The notes: generated from the letters alone by a model not told the origin. A DNA stretch of 64,000 nucleotides from Nitrospirillum viridazoti CBAmc (GCF_000730165.1 NZ_CP022110.1:2487501-2551500), one strand, 5' to 3'; numbered from the stretch's first letter, positions 28,110 through 38,619 are shown. Made by a program: numbers and translations.

Positions 28110-31100
28110 ATGGGGAACACGTTAACCGTTAACATTAGGGCCGATTACTCGGATTTGCGGCCCGACCTGAACGAGGCGGCGGGCCTGGTCGAGGGCACCT
28201 CCGCCGATATGGACGGCGATGTCTCGCGCCTTTCCGCCAATATCGGCGGCTATGTGAACACGATGGGCGCTCACTTCGGGCGCCTGGGCGACCAGGCCAT
28301 CAGCGCTGGCCAGGTCATCCACAGCGACTTTTCCAGCCAAGTCTACGACGAGAGCATGTCGCGCCTGGCCGACTGGACGGTCGATACCGGCCAGTCCCTC
28401 ATTCACATGGGCGAGGACGCCGCGATTGCCGCCGGCGGCGTAGTGGCGGTGCGGTCGGCGGTTGCCGCTGTCGGCGCCGCCGCGCTGGAGGCTGCAGGCC
28501 CTGCCGCAGCCGTGGGTGTGGCATTGGTGGGCGTCTATGAAGCCGCCCGCTTGGTCATCTCCACCGCGTCCGGCATCGCCCAGTGGGCGTCTAACATGTC
28601 GGGTGCTGCGGAGGTGGCGCGGCTGTTCTCGGAGGAGGGAACGCGGGCGGCGGAGGCGCACCGTGCCTTGGCGCTCGAATTTGGTGGTGAGGCCGACAGC
28701 TTCACACGGGTCCAGCAGGTCGCCCAGGACTACCAGGTGACGCAGGACCAGGCGACCGCCGCCATCCGGCGAATGATCGAGGTGCTGGACCCGGCCAACA
28801 AGTCCACGGAAGCTGCCCGCCAGGTCTTGAAGGACTATGGCGTCACCAGCACAGAAGCGTCGGCCGCGTTGGATGAGTTCGCGCGGCGCCTGCGCGAAAC
28901 CCAGGACGGCACGGCCAAGACGCACGATGTGATGGCCGTGCTGGGGTCCGACGGCGTCGCCTGGTTGAAAGGTGTTGCCGACGGCGCCGGTCAAATCTCG
29001 CATGCCATGACCGATGCGGACCGCATCAGCGCCGCGACGGCCGCCAGCATCGAGGCCAGCAAGAACAAGATCGCCACGGCGCCCCACATCAGCTGGCTGG
29101 GGCAGTTGGGGGATTGGGCCGGCGGGGTTGTCGACCGTTTCAGCGAGATGTCCACCCGGAGCGAACAGTTCAAGGCTGAGCAAACGGCCGCGATGGCGGA
29201 AATCTCCACCGCTTGGCGGGAATGGCGCGGCGACGTCACCAGCACAGGCGATGCCATCAGCCGTGTAGGCCAAGGGCTGGGCGACTACTTCGCGGTGCTC
29301 ACGCAGGGGCTGCCGGAATTCCAGCAGTTCGTTGGTATCCAGAAGCCCGCCGTACCCGCTGCGGCCCAGGACAACCGGCCAGCGGCACCGCCCCATGAGG
29401 ATGCCGCCGGTGGCGCCGACGACGGCGACGATGATCCTGCGACCAATGACGGACAGGTGCTGTCCCAGCTGGAGCAACAGCTACAGCGCAAACTGCTGCT
29501 GAAAGAGAATTGGCTTCGGGAGGACCATGCCCTTGAAGTGTCCTTCTGGCAGCAGCGGCTTGCCGACGAACGGGCCGACGGGCTGGAGGAAAACAGCACC
29601 CTGATGGGGTTGCTGAACGACCGGCTAAATCAGGCGGAACGCGCCCAGGCGCGGTATCTTAAGAACCAAGCCGATGCCTCCGCTCGGCAGGCTGACCAGG
29701 ATGCCCGTGACGCCGAACGGGCGGCGGATGAACAGAGTTCCGCCCATTTGCGCGGATTGCAGATCGCCACCAATGCCGCCGTGCGGGGGTCGCAAGAGCG
29801 TATCCAGGCGGCCCAGGCGGAAGTGGACTTCGCCCGCGGCGCCTGGGGTGAGCTTTCGTCGCAGTACCGGGACGCGATGCAGCGCATGTCGGAGGCCGCC
29901 CGCGAGCGGGATCGGCAGGCGCAGGAGATCAGCCGTATTCGCGCCGACGCGGACCAGAAGATCAACGACCTGGGCCTCCAGGCGGAACGGTCACGGCTGG
30001 ATGCGGAGGTCGCGGCCGGGAAAATCTCCGAGGGCCAGAAGGCTGACCAGCTGCGCGACCTGACGGAGGGGGCGCAGATTGCAGCCCTCCAACGGCTCGA
30101 CTCCGAAATCTCCTCTCTCCAGCAGGGAACGAAGGCGTGGGAGGAGGCGACACAGCGCCGGCGGGTGCTGGTGGCGGAACAGCAGGTGGAGATGGAGCGC
30201 ATCTCGCTCCAGGCCGTCGAAGCTGACCGTCGGGCGGCGCAGCAGACGGCCCAGGCGTGGCAAGGCGCCTTCCAGCCGGCGTCCCGGGCTCTCGACAGCT
30301 GGGTACAGAACGCGGTCCGGGGTGGCCAGACCATCGGGCAAAGCGCGCTGTCGGCAGCGGGCACGATGGCGTCGTCCTACATCGGCTCCCTGCTGCGCAT
30401 GACCGCACAGTTGGGGGCCTTCGAGGTGGCCCAGGCGCTTGGCTGGACCCGCATGGCCAGCGGCATGCAGGCGGATATCCAGAAGGGAAGCCTGTCCTGG
30501 TTGCTGGGCGAACAGCAGAAGACGGCGGCGACCGCCGCTGGCACGTCAGCGCGGACGGCGGCGGCTTCGGCTGAAAACAGCACCTGGCTGGGGCGCGTGA
30601 TTGGGCAGGTGGCATCGTGGCTGGGGATTGAGACGTCCAAGACGTCGGCGACCACGGCAGCGACGGCGACCCGGGCGACCATTGACGAGGCTGACCAGGT
30701 GGCCCGGTCCACCACTGGCTACATCGCGGCGGTTGGCCAGATTGCCCAGCTGGCCCCCGTCGCGGCGGCTGGTGCATTCGCCGCGACCGCTGCCATTCCC
30801 ATCGTGGGTCCGGAGCTTGCGCCCGGCGCGGCGGCGGCGGCGGAAGGGGCGGTCATGTCCCTTGCCGCAACGGTGCCGGTGTTCTCCGCATCGGGTGGTT
30901 GGGGTGATGTCCCCCATGATGAAGCGCCGACCTTCCTGCATAAGCGGGAAATGGTCCTGCCCGCCTACCTGGCCAGCCCTTTGCGCGACCTTGTCACCGG
31001 CCGGGGCGGGTTCGCCCTTCCGGCTTCGTTCGCCACGTCGGTCAACGACAACGTCAGCGCCGCCGCCAGTGCCATGGGCGGCGGTCAGACCGTGGTGAAC

Positions 31101-31232
31101 CACAACGAAACCCACAACTGGTCCCTGAGTGCCCTGGACGGCAGGTCCACCCAAACGTGGCTGCGCAATGGTGGTGGTGACCAGATCGTGGCCCACGTCC
31201 AGAACAAGCGGCGGAATTTCGGAGCGTTATGA
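28110..31232 (+). CDS. Tail tape measure protein
   Basis: About 1040 residues from the ATG at 28110 (MGNTLTVNIRADYSDLRPDL). It is long and helical, with several hydrophobic segments around residues 120-180 and 750-920, and a charged coiled-coil centre (residues about 480-720, rich in Gln, Ala, Glu, Arg). This is the usual composition of tape measure proteins, which set tail length and assist DNA entry. The protein ends near the sequence GGDQIVAHVQNKRRNFGAL and overlaps the next gene by four bases. Confidence 0.92.
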   Translation: MGNTLTVNIRADYSDLRPDLNEAAGLVEGTSADMDGDVSRLSANIGGYVNTMGAHFGRLGDQAISAGQVIHSDFSSQVYDESMSRLADWTVDTGQSLIHMGEDAAIAAGGVVAVRSAVAAVGAAALEAAGPAAAVGVALVGVYEAARLVISTASGIAQWASNMSGAAEVARLFSEEGTRAAEAHRALALEFGGEADSFTRVQQVAQDYQVTQDQATAAIRRMIEVLDPANKSTEAARQVLKDYGVTSTEASAALDEFARRLRETQDGTAKTHDVMAVLGSDGVAWLKGVADGAGQISHAMTDADRISAATAASIEASKNKIATAPHISWLGQLGDWAGGVVDRFSEMSTRSEQFKAEQTAAMAEISTAWREWRGDVTSTGDAISRVGQGLGDYFAVLTQGLPEFQQFVGIQKPAVPAAAQDNRPAAPPHEDAAGGADDGDDDPATNDGQVLSQLEQQLQRKLLLKENWLREDHALEVSFWQQRLADERADGLEENSTLMGLLNDRLNQAERAQARYLKNQADASARQADQDARDAERAADEQSSAHLRGLQIATNAAVRGSQERIQAAQAEVDFARGAWGELSSQYRDAMQRMSEAARERDRQAQEISRIRADADQKINDLGLQAERSRLDAEVAAGKISEGQKADQLRDLTEGAQIAALQRLDSEISSLQQGTKAWEEATQRRRVLVAEQQVEMERISLQAVEADRRAAQQTAQAWQGAFQPASRALDSWVQNAVRGGQTIGQSALSAAGTMASSYIGSLLRMTAQLGAFEVAQALGWTRMASGMQADIQKGSLSWLLGEQQKTAATAAGTSARTAAASAENSTWLGRVIGQVASWLGIETSKTSATTAATATRATIDEADQVARSTTGYIAAVGQIAQLAPVAAAGAFAATAAIPIVGPELAPGAAAAAEGAVMSLAATVPVFSASGGWGDVPHDEAPTFLHKREMVLPAYLASPLRDLVTGRGGFALPASFATSVNDNVSAAASAMGGGQTVVNHNETHNWSLSALDGRSTQTWLRNGGGDQIVAHVQNKRRNFGAL

Positions 31233-31816
31233 CCCTGATTTACCCCAACCTCCCTGGGCGGGCCTATGAGGTGCAGAAGACGCCGACTTGGTCCACCCGC
31301 ATCCTCACCGCTGCATCGGGGCGCGAAACCCGGATGGCCATGTGGTCGGCCCCCAAGTGGGAATTCAGGCTGAAATACGAGGTTCTGCGGGATACGCCCA
31401 CGGAAAACGAACTCCAGATCCTCCTGGGCTTCTTCAACCAACAACAGGGGTCCTTTGGCTCTTTCCTGCTGATAGACCCCGACGACAACCAAGCCACCGG
31501 CCAAACCATCGCCGTGGGGGACGGTACCACCGCCAGCTTCACCCTGGTGCGAACCTTCGGCGGCTATGTTGAGCCGGTGGGCGCCGTCGTGGGTGGGTTG
31601 ACAATCTATGTCAACGGCGCCCGCCAGACCTCTGGCTACAGCGTCGCCGGCAATGCCCTGACCTTCAGCAGACCGCCGGCCAGCGGCGCCGTCATCAGCG
31701 CCGATTTCCAATACGCCTTCCTTGTCCGGTTTAAGGACGACGCGATCACCGCCGAGCGGTTTCTCCGTCAGATGTGGTCCGTGGGGGAGGTGAACCTCAT
31801 CACCGTCAGGGGATAG
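31229..31816 (+). CDS. DUF2460 distal tail protein (GTA gp12-like)
   Basis: A 195-residue protein: AMWSAPKWEFRLKYEVLRDT, then LLGFFNQQQGSFGSFLLIDP, and a C-terminal FKDDAITAERFLRQMWSVGE. These are the signature blocks of DUF2460 (TIGR02217), the baseplate hub protein shared by alphaproteobacterial phages and the Rhodobacter gene transfer agent. It overlaps the tape measure stop and begins the GTA-type tail-tip set. Confidence 0.92.
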   Translation: MTLIYPNLPGRAYEVQKTPTWSTRILTAASGRETRMAMWSAPKWEFRLKYEVLRDTPTENELQILLGFFNQQQGSFGSFLLIDPDDNQATGQTIAVGDGTTASFTLVRTFGGYVEPVGAVVGGLTIYVNGARQTSGYSVAGNALTFSRPPASGAVISADFQYAFLVRFKDDAITAERFLRQMWSVGEVNLITVRG

Positions 31817-31818
31817 CG

Positions 31819-32736
31819 ATGCGCTCCACCGACACCGCCTTCGTCCAATGGCTGCGGACCACGCCCAACCTGTGGTCAGCGGACTTGTTCACCGTCACCC
31901 TGACGGCCCAGGTCAGCAACCCCAGCGCGCCCACCGGCACAGTCTGGCGCTGGACCAACACCGACCGGCCCATCAGCTACGGCGGTGACACCTGGCTGGC
32001 CACCGGCCCCCGCGTCGCCCGCACCAGCTGGTCGGCTAAGGCCCAGCTGGAGGTGCCGCAGATGGAAGTCACTATTGACAGCGCCGCCAGTGAGCTGCTG
32101 GGCGACGTGCCGGTCAACGCCTTCGTCAACAATGGCGGCTTCGACGGCGCCCGCGTCCGGCTGGAACGGGCGTTGATGCCCAGCGCCAGCACCGCTGCCT
32201 TCGGCACCATCCTGCTGTTCGAGGGGCGCGTGTCCACCGCCCAGGCCGGCCGGGCCCGGGCCACGCTGACGGTCAAGGGCGACCTGGTGCTGCTGGATCA
32301 GCAGATGCCGCGCAACCTCTACCAGGCCAACTGTCTGCACACCCTGTACGACAGCGGCTGCACCCTGCTGCGCTCCCGCTATAGCTGGAGCAACAGCGTG
32401 GCGGCGGGCTCCATTGTCGGCACCATCGTGCCGGCGACGCCGCTGGCATCGCTGGCGCCCGACGGGGCCGGTGCCGCGGTCGATCCCCAGGCCTTCGTCC
32501 AGGGCGCCATCAGCTTCACCGGCGGCGTCAACGCCGGGGTGGTGCGGGCTATTAAGGTGGTCAGCGGCGGCAACATGGGGCTGGCCTATCCCCTGCCACA
32601 TGCGCCGGCCGTGGGGGACCCGTTCACCATCACCTATGGCTGCGACCATACCGCCGCCACCTGCAAGGCCCGGTTCAACAACCTGGCCAACCTCCGCGCC
32701 TTCCCCTACATCCCGGCCGCCGAAACCGCAGCCTGA
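31819..32736 (+). CDS. DUF2163 tail-tip protein (GTA gp13-like)
   Basis: A 305-residue protein from the ATG at 31819. TDRPISYGGDTWLATGPRVA, FEGRVSTAQAGRARATLTVK and CLHTLYDSGCTLLRSRYSWS belong to DUF2163 / phage BR0599 proteins. The conserved Cys residues, including GCDHTAATCKARFNNLANLR near the end, may bind an iron-sulfur or metal centre, as reported for this tail-tip group. It follows the DUF2460 gene after two bases. Confidence 0.92.
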   Translation: MRSTDTAFVQWLRTTPNLWSADLFTVTLTAQVSNPSAPTGTVWRWTNTDRPISYGGDTWLATGPRVARTSWSAKAQLEVPQMEVTIDSAASELLGDVPVNAFVNNGGFDGARVRLERALMPSASTAAFGTILLFEGRVSTAQAGRARATLTVKGDLVLLDQQMPRNLYQANCLHTLYDSGCTLLRSRYSWSNSVAAGSIVGTIVPATPLASLAPDGAGAAVDPQAFVQGAISFTGGVNAGVVRAIKVVSGGNMGLAYPLPHAPAVGDPFTITYGCDHTAATCKARFNNLANLRAFPYIPAAETAA

Positions 32737-32751
32737 TCCCATTTCCCGGAG

Positions 32752-33222
32752 ATGACCATGACCGACGACGCAAGCCGCGTCGCTGCGGAGGTGGCCGCGC
32801 GCGCCTCGGTCGCGGCGGAGGCCCTGACCTGGGTGGGCACGCCCTATCATCAGCTGGCCGACGTGAGGGGGGCCGGCGTCGATTGCTCCATGCTGCTGGT
32901 GCGCGTGTTCGTGGACACCGGCGTGCTGCCGCCCTTCGACCCGCGCCCCTATCCGCCCGACTGGCATTTGCACCGCTCCGATGAGCGCTATGTGGCTTGG
33001 ACCCAACGCTTCGGCCGGCCCTTCGACCCGGCGGAGCGGGCGCCCCAGGCGGGTGACGTGGTGCTGGCCCGCTTCGGGCGATGCTTCAGCCATGGCGCCG
33101 TCATGACCGGCCGCTTCGAGCTGGTCCACGCCTATGCCCGCGACGGCCGTTGCGTGGTGGGCGACCTGCGCCAGCTGCCTTTTCTCGACCGTCCCTTGAT
33201 CTTCTACAGCCTGTGGGGTTGA
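32752..33222 (+). CDS. NlpC/P60 tail-tip peptidase (GTA gp14-like)
   Basis: A 156-residue protein. The catalytic Cys45 lies in GAGVDCSMLLV; His114 (RCFSHGAV) or the later His126 (LVHAYA) supplies the base. This is the NlpC/P60 family of cell-wall peptidases found in phage tail tips (lambda gpK, GTA gp14), which open the peptidoglycan during DNA injection. Either ATG at 32752 or 32758 is possible. It sits between DUF2163 and the large host-interaction protein. Confidence 0.9.
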   Translation: MTMTDDASRVAAEVAARASVAAEALTWVGTPYHQLADVRGAGVDCSMLLVRVFVDTGVLPPFDPRPYPPDWHLHRSDERYVAWTQRFGRPFDPAERAPQAGDVVLARFGRCFSHGAVMTGRFELVHAYARDGRCVVGDLRQLPFLDRPLIFYSLWG

Positions 33223-33226
33223 TGCC

Positions 33227-36200
33227 ATGTCCGGCCTATTCGGCGGCGGCAAGACCAATGCCGACACCAAGCCCAGTTACACCGGCCTTCAGGTGCAGAC
33301 CAGCGCCGCCGGCCTTCCCATTCCCTTGCTGTGGGGCACCCAGCGCGCCGCCCCCAACCTGTTCTGGAACGATGGCTTCACCTCCAAGGCCGTGGCCAGC
33401 GACACCGGTGGTGGCAAGGGTGGCGGGGCGCAGTCCACCACCCAGGTCTACAGCTGCGCCGTGGCCATGGGCCTGTGTGAGGGCGTGGTCAACACCATCG
33501 GCCGCGTGTGGGCGGACAAGACCGACACCAGCCTGGCCAAGCTCAACCTGACCCTGTTCACCGGCGCCGACGGCCAGACGCCCTTTACCGCGCTGTACGC
33601 CGCCAAGCCGGATCAGGCACTGGCCTATCCCCACACCGCCTATGTCGCCTCGCCGTCCTACGACCTGGGCAGCAGCGCCAGCCTGCCCAACCATAATTTC
33701 GAGGTGCAGTCGAACGCCGTGCCCCGCACCGGTCCCAGCGCCTTCGACGCCAACCCCGCCGACATCCTGGTCGATTTCCTGACCAATGAGCGCTATGGCG
33801 TGGGCCTGCCAGCCGACAGCATCGGTGACCTCACCGCGTGGCGCAGCTACTGCGCCGCCGCCGGATTTCTGATGTCGCCCCTGTTGGCGCAGCAGGAGGC
33901 TGCCAGCGACATCGTCAACCGCTGGGCCCAGCTGACCAACACCCTGATCTATTGGTCCGGCGACCAGGTGCGGGCGCTGCCGCTGGGCGACCAGCCGCTG
34001 ACCGGCAACGGCGTGACCTTCACGCCCGACCTGACGCCCGTCTATGACCTGACCGATGACGACTTCATCGCCGGTTCAGGCGATGACCCGGTGACGCTCA
34101 GCCGCTCCGACCCGGCCGACGCCACCAACACCGCCAAGCTGGAGTTCAAGGACCGCGACAACTCCTATCAAACTGCCGTGGCGGAGGTGCGCGACCTAGC
34201 GGCCATCGACGCCTACGGCCTGCGCACCGGTGATCCCGTGCAGGCGCATGAGATCTGCAACGCCACCACCGCGTCGGCCATCGCCACCCTGATCCTTCAG
34301 CGCCAGCTCTACGTCCGCAACACCTACCAGTTCAAACTGGCCTGGACCTTCGCCCTGTTGGAGCCGGGCGACATCGTCACCCTGACCGACGCCGCCCTCG
34401 GCCTGGCCAAGTTCCCCGTCCGCATCATTCAGATCGATGAGGATGAGGAGGGCTTGCTGACCTTCACGGCGGAGGAGTTGCCGGCCGGCATCGGCACGGC
34501 CACGCTGTACCCCACGCCGGTAACCAGCAACACGCCACTGAACACCGGCGTGGATCCGGGTGACCTGGCCGACCCCGTGATCTTCGAACCATCACCCGGC
34601 CTCTCCGGCGGCGTGCAACAGGTGTGGATCGGCGCCTGCGGCCTGTCGCCCAACTGGGGTGGCTGTTCCGTCTGGGTGTCGGCCGACGATCTGACCTATC
34701 AACGGGTGGGCCAGATCACGGCGCCGGCACGGCTGGGGACGCTGAGCCAGGCCCTGACGGCGGGGGCGGCGGACGCCTATATCAGCCTGGCCACCAATCG
34801 CCTGAAGCTGGCTGGCGGCAGTACCGACGATGCCGCTGCCGGGCGCACGCTCAGCCTGGTGGGGGCGGAGATGCTGGCCTACGGCCCGGCCACGCTGACG
34901 GGCAGCGCCGCATACCATCTCGCTGACCTGAACCGTGGCCTTTATGGCACCGGGGCTGTCGACCATCCGGCGGGCACGCCCTTCCTGCGGTTGGACGAGG
35001 CCGTCTTCAAGTACGACCTGCCCGCCGCCTATATCGGGCAGACGCTGTACATCAAGCTGACCAGCTTCAACATCTTCCAGGCGGCGGAACGCAGCCTGGC
35101 GGAGGTGGAGGCCTACCTCTACAGCTCGGTTGGGGCGGTGGGCGCGCTGCCGGCGCCCACGGGCCTGACCCTGGCGGTGGAGAACGCCGTGCTGGCCGAC
35201 GGCACGGTGCAACTGGGCATCCGCGCCCGCTGGACACCAGCCGACGCTGGCATGGCGACCGACACCGTTTTGCGCTGGGGCGTGGCGGGCAGCGGCGGGG
35301 TCACCGACTGGCAGCAGGTCAAGGTACCGGCCGGGTCGACCGACACCCTGCTGATGCCCGTGACGCAGGCGGTGACCTACACGGTGCAGGCGGCCAGTGC
35401 CATCGGCACCGACGTGCGCTCCGCCTGGGGCCCCGCCGTCAGCATCGAGGTGGGCGGTGTGCTGGGCGGCGCCAGCATCACGCACTTGGAGCTGTATGGC
35501 CAGGGCCTGGATACCGAGTTCGTGGGGCGGGACATCCACCTGGTGTGGCAAGGCAACTTCCCCGCTACGAGCGCCAGCCTGGGCAACCAGCCCTATGGTG
35601 CCGGCTCCGGTTACGTGAACCCGTATTTCCAGGCCTACGCCGTCACGGTCATAGAGCCCGACAGCGGCGCGGTTTTGCGCACCGACCTGGTGACCGTCGA
35701 GGAGTACTATTACTCCTTCGAGATGAACGCGAAGGACGCTGGCGGTCCGCATCGCCGCCTGACCTTCAGCATAACCATCCGCGACAAGCTGGGGGGCGAG
35801 AGCAAGGCCGCCACCCTCACGGTCAACAACCCCGTGCCGGCGCAGGTGCAGTTGACGGCACTCCCCACCACCGGCAGCACCCTGTTCGGCTTCATCGCCC
35901 CCACGGGCGCGGACGCGCTGGACTTCGCCGGGGTCAATGTCTGGGTAGGGGCCAGCGCGACCGTCGACACCAGTGGCCAGCCTGCCGCCAGCGGCGGCAC
36001 CGCGCCCCTGGTGGTGGCCGGCCTGACGGCGGGGCAGACCTATTACGCCGTGTGCCAAACCTTCGACACCTTCGGCACGGCCGGCTGCCCCATCAGCGCG
36101 CCCTTGCAGTTCCTGGTGCCCTATGTGACGTCGGCCCAGATCGCCGCCAACACCATCGGCAAGGACAAGCTGGTGACGGACCTGGTGAACACGCTGGGCC

Positions 36201-38206
36201 TGGTCACCGGCGGCACCGACGTGGCCGGCAGCGTCGCGGCCCAGGTGGCGGCCGAGGCGGCGGCCCGTGCCCAGGCCATCCAGCTGGAAGCGGCCACGCG
36301 GGCGCAGTCCATCCTGGACAGTGCCAACCAACTCCAGGCGCACATCGACACCGTCAGCCAGGCGCAGCAGACCACCTCCAACAGCCTGGCGACCACCACC
36401 ACCACCCTGACGGCGGCGATCAACGGTAACGCCTCGGCCATTCAGGCGGAGCAGACGGCCCGCGCCAGCGGTGACAGCGCCAACGCGACGGCCATAATCA
36501 CCCTGGCCAGCGAGGTGCACAGCCCGACCACCGGCCTGGCGGCAGCCTTCACCGCCATCAGCAACGAGGCCAGCACCCGCGCCACCGCCGACAGCGCCAA
36601 CGCCAGTGCCACCAGCGCCCTGGCCGCCCAGGTGAACGACAGCAGCACCGGCTTGGCGAAGACGCGGGCGGACCTGGTCGCCGAACAGACCACCCGGGCC
36701 AACGCCGATAGCGCCCTGTCGACGTCGCTCACCAGCCTGACGGCCTATGTCGGGCCCAACCCCAACCTGTGTCCCGACATTGGGAGTTGGACGCTGGGCG
36801 CCATGGCGGCTGTGACGGAGGCCGTTGCCGGCTTGATCGGCTACTTGGCCAACCCATCGGGGGTGGTGGCCGCCAGCAGCCCACCCATGCCCAGCACGCC
36901 TGGCGCGACTTACACCATCACCGGCGACAGCCATATGATCCTGAACGCGGGCGGGGCTGGGCAGGTCTACTTCGACCTGGTTTTCAAGGACGCGGCCGGT
37001 AACGTCCTGCTGGACGGTCCGCAAAAACCCATCGGCACCAGTCACGGCCTGGGCGCGCCCGGCACGCGTGCGGCCCATGCCGTCACCGCCACGGCGCCCG
37101 GCGGCACCACCCAGATGGTGGCCCGGTTCGTGGCCGAAGGCCTGAGCAACTGCACGGCCGTCGCCTTCCGGCAGGTGAAGGTGGAAGGCGGCGCCGTCGC
37201 CACGGTCTACACCCAAGAGGGCCAAGCGCTGGCCACGTCCGCCGCCATCCAGACGGAGCAAACGGCCCGGGCGAATGCGGACAGCGCCCTGTCGGCCTCC
37301 ATCACCACCCTGTCCACGACGGTGAACGGCAACACCGCGTCAATCTCCACCCTACAGTCCAGTGTCAACGGTCTGAGTGCCCAATGGGTGCTCAAGACCG
37401 ACGTCAACGGCTATGTGGCTGGGATCGGGCTGGCCAACAGCGGCGACAGCAGCACTTTCGTCATCCGCGCCGACACCCTGGCCCTGGTGCCGCCCAACAG
37501 CAAGACGACGCAGTCTCCGTTCTTCGTCACCAACGGCCAGGTGGTGATCAACAACGCCTTCATCCAGAACCTGTCGGCCAACGTCCTGACCAGCGGCACC
37601 ATCGGCGCCGGCATCGTCTATGCCGGGAGCATCAGCGCCAACCAGATCACTGGTGGCGAGATTGTTTCCCAGGACATCCGCGTCTGGAGGGGAAAAGGGA
37701 ATGGCGGTTACATTGACATCCATGGCGATCTAGGCGGCCCGTCCATCAACATCAGTGCCGACGGCAAGTCGGATCGCGTGCAGCTCGGATACCGGGGCGG
37801 CGATTACGGCCTGTGGACGTGGGACGCTGCCGGCAACCAGAAGATCATCGCCGGCGCGCCGGGCGATCCGGCCGCCTTCAGCATAAGCTCCAACCCAATA
37901 ACCGGTGACGGCAACGAATATCAGGTCGTGTCGTTCCAATTCACGCTGCTTACGACCGTTGCGGTGCTGATCACCGCCAATTGGCAGCAAGGTTACAGCG
38001 GCTCTACGACATGGGGCGCACGGCTGCGCCTGGATACCGTGGATCTGATCGCCCGCGGTGGCTCCGTCACTCTGGACACGCCCGCCTATTCGTACGTCGC
38101 CACCCTGGGGGCGGGCACGCATACCGTCTCGCTTTACTGGACCGGTGGTGGCGCCGCGATTTCCGGATCCAACTTCAGCCTAGCGGTATGGCCGCATTAT
38201 CGATGA
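33227..38206 (+). CDS. Large tail tip / host-specificity protein (GTA gp15 / J-like)
   Basis: A 1659-residue protein. The N-terminus (MSGLFGGGKTNADTKPSYTG, then LPIPLLWGTQRAAPNLFWND) is the GTA gp15-type tail-hub start. Residues about 480-900 hold beta-sandwich or fibronectin-like segments. Residues 960-1380 carry coiled-coil repeats built on QTEQTARANADSA, seen at least three times. The C-terminus is a receptor-binding-type beta region ending in GSNFSLAVWPHYR. It anchors the fibres and contacts the cell surface. Overlaps the next gene by four bases (ATGA). Confidence 0.9.
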   Translation: MSGLFGGGKTNADTKPSYTGLQVQTSAAGLPIPLLWGTQRAAPNLFWNDGFTSKAVASDTGGGKGGGAQSTTQVYSCAVAMGLCEGVVNTIGRVWADKTDTSLAKLNLTLFTGADGQTPFTALYAAKPDQALAYPHTAYVASPSYDLGSSASLPNHNFEVQSNAVPRTGPSAFDANPADILVDFLTNERYGVGLPADSIGDLTAWRSYCAAAGFLMSPLLAQQEAASDIVNRWAQLTNTLIYWSGDQVRALPLGDQPLTGNGVTFTPDLTPVYDLTDDDFIAGSGDDPVTLSRSDPADATNTAKLEFKDRDNSYQTAVAEVRDLAAIDAYGLRTGDPVQAHEICNATTASAIATLILQRQLYVRNTYQFKLAWTFALLEPGDIVTLTDAALGLAKFPVRIIQIDEDEEGLLTFTAEELPAGIGTATLYPTPVTSNTPLNTGVDPGDLADPVIFEPSPGLSGGVQQVWIGACGLSPNWGGCSVWVSADDLTYQRVGQITAPARLGTLSQALTAGAADAYISLATNRLKLAGGSTDDAAAGRTLSLVGAEMLAYGPATLTGSAAYHLADLNRGLYGTGAVDHPAGTPFLRLDEAVFKYDLPAAYIGQTLYIKLTSFNIFQAAERSLAEVEAYLYSSVGAVGALPAPTGLTLAVENAVLADGTVQLGIRARWTPADAGMATDTVLRWGVAGSGGVTDWQQVKVPAGSTDTLLMPVTQAVTYTVQAASAIGTDVRSAWGPAVSIEVGGVLGGASITHLELYGQGLDTEFVGRDIHLVWQGNFPATSASLGNQPYGAGSGYVNPYFQAYAVTVIEPDSGAVLRTDLVTVEEYYYSFEMNAKDAGGPHRRLTFSITIRDKLGGESKAATLTVNNPVPAQVQLTALPTTGSTLFGFIAPTGADALDFAGVNVWVGASATVDTSGQPAASGGTAPLVVAGLTAGQTYYAVCQTFDTFGTAGCPISAPLQFLVPYVTSAQIAANTIGKDKLVTDLVNTLGLVTGGTDVAGSVAAQVAAEAAARAQAIQLEAATRAQSILDSANQLQAHIDTVSQAQQTTSNSLATTTTTLTAAINGNASAIQAEQTARASGDSANATAIITLASEVHSPTTGLAAAFTAISNEASTRATADSANASATSALAAQVNDSSTGLAKTRADLVAEQTTRANADSALSTSLTSLTAYVGPNPNLCPDIGSWTLGAMAAVTEAVAGLIGYLANPSGVVAASSPPMPSTPGATYTITGDSHMILNAGGAGQVYFDLVFKDAAGNVLLDGPQKPIGTSHGLGAPGTRAAHAVTATAPGGTTQMVARFVAEGLSNCTAVAFRQVKVEGGAVATVYTQEGQALATSAAIQTEQTARANADSALSASITTLSTTVNGNTASISTLQSSVNGLSAQWVLKTDVNGYVAGIGLANSGDSSTFVIRADTLALVPPNSKTTQSPFFVTNGQVVINNAFIQNLSANVLTSGTIGAGIVYAGSISANQITGGEIVSQDIRVWRGKGNGGYIDIHGDLGGPSINISADGKSDRVQLGYRGGDYGLWTWDAAGNQKIIAGAPGDPAAFSISSNPITGDGNEYQVVSFQFTLLTTVAVLITANWQQGYSGSTTWGARLRLDTVDLIARGGSVTLDTPAYSYVATLGAGTHTVSLYWTGGGAAISGSNFSLAVWPHYR

Positions 38207-38619
38207 AGAGACTGCTGATTTATGAAGCCGCGACCGGGCGCATCCGTTGGGAGGTGCAGGGCGGAGATGAACACCCTCTGTTCGATCCGGATGACCCGTC
38301 TTACGCCGGCTTGGCGGCTATTTCCTTGGCGCAAGACGTGGCCGTCAACGCGGCCGTCCACGAGGTCCGCGACGGCGTCTTGGTCGAGATAGATGCCGAC
38401 CGTCTTCGCGCCGCCGCCGCGGCTACTACCTTTCGCACCTTACGGGAGGAGCGGTTCAGGCGCTTGAGCTTCAGTGACGTTGCTGTGCTGCCCGACCGAT
38501 GGGCCGCCATGAGCGACGCGCAGCGGGCCGCCTGGACAGCCTACCGCCAGGCGCTGCGCGACCTGCCCGCCAACACCACCGACCCCACCGCGCCGGCGTG
38601 GCCGGTGCCGCCTAGCTGA
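38203..38619 (+). CDS. Tail fibre accessory protein
   Basis: A 138-residue protein from the ATG at 38203: LIYEAATGRIRWEVQGGDEH, then FRTLREERFRRLSFSDVAVL, and a C-terminal AWTAYRQALRDLPANTTDPT. The last segment (YRQALRDLP) is the hallmark of phage tail-fibre assembly / DUF4376-like proteins that pair with receptor-binding proteins. It is coupled to the large host-interaction gene. Confidence 0.75.
   Translation: MKRLLIYEAATGRIRWEVQGGDEHPLFDPDDPSYAGLAAISLAQDVAVNAAVHEVRDGVLVEIDADRLRAAAAATTFRTLREERFRRLSFSDVAVLPDRWAAMSDAQRAAWTAYRQALRDLPANTTDPTAPAWPVPPS

Noticed and set aside
34592-37261. 889-codon minus-strand open frame
   Set aside because: Antisense to the large tail-tip gene; Gly/Arg/His-rich shadow caused by high GC and codon bias.
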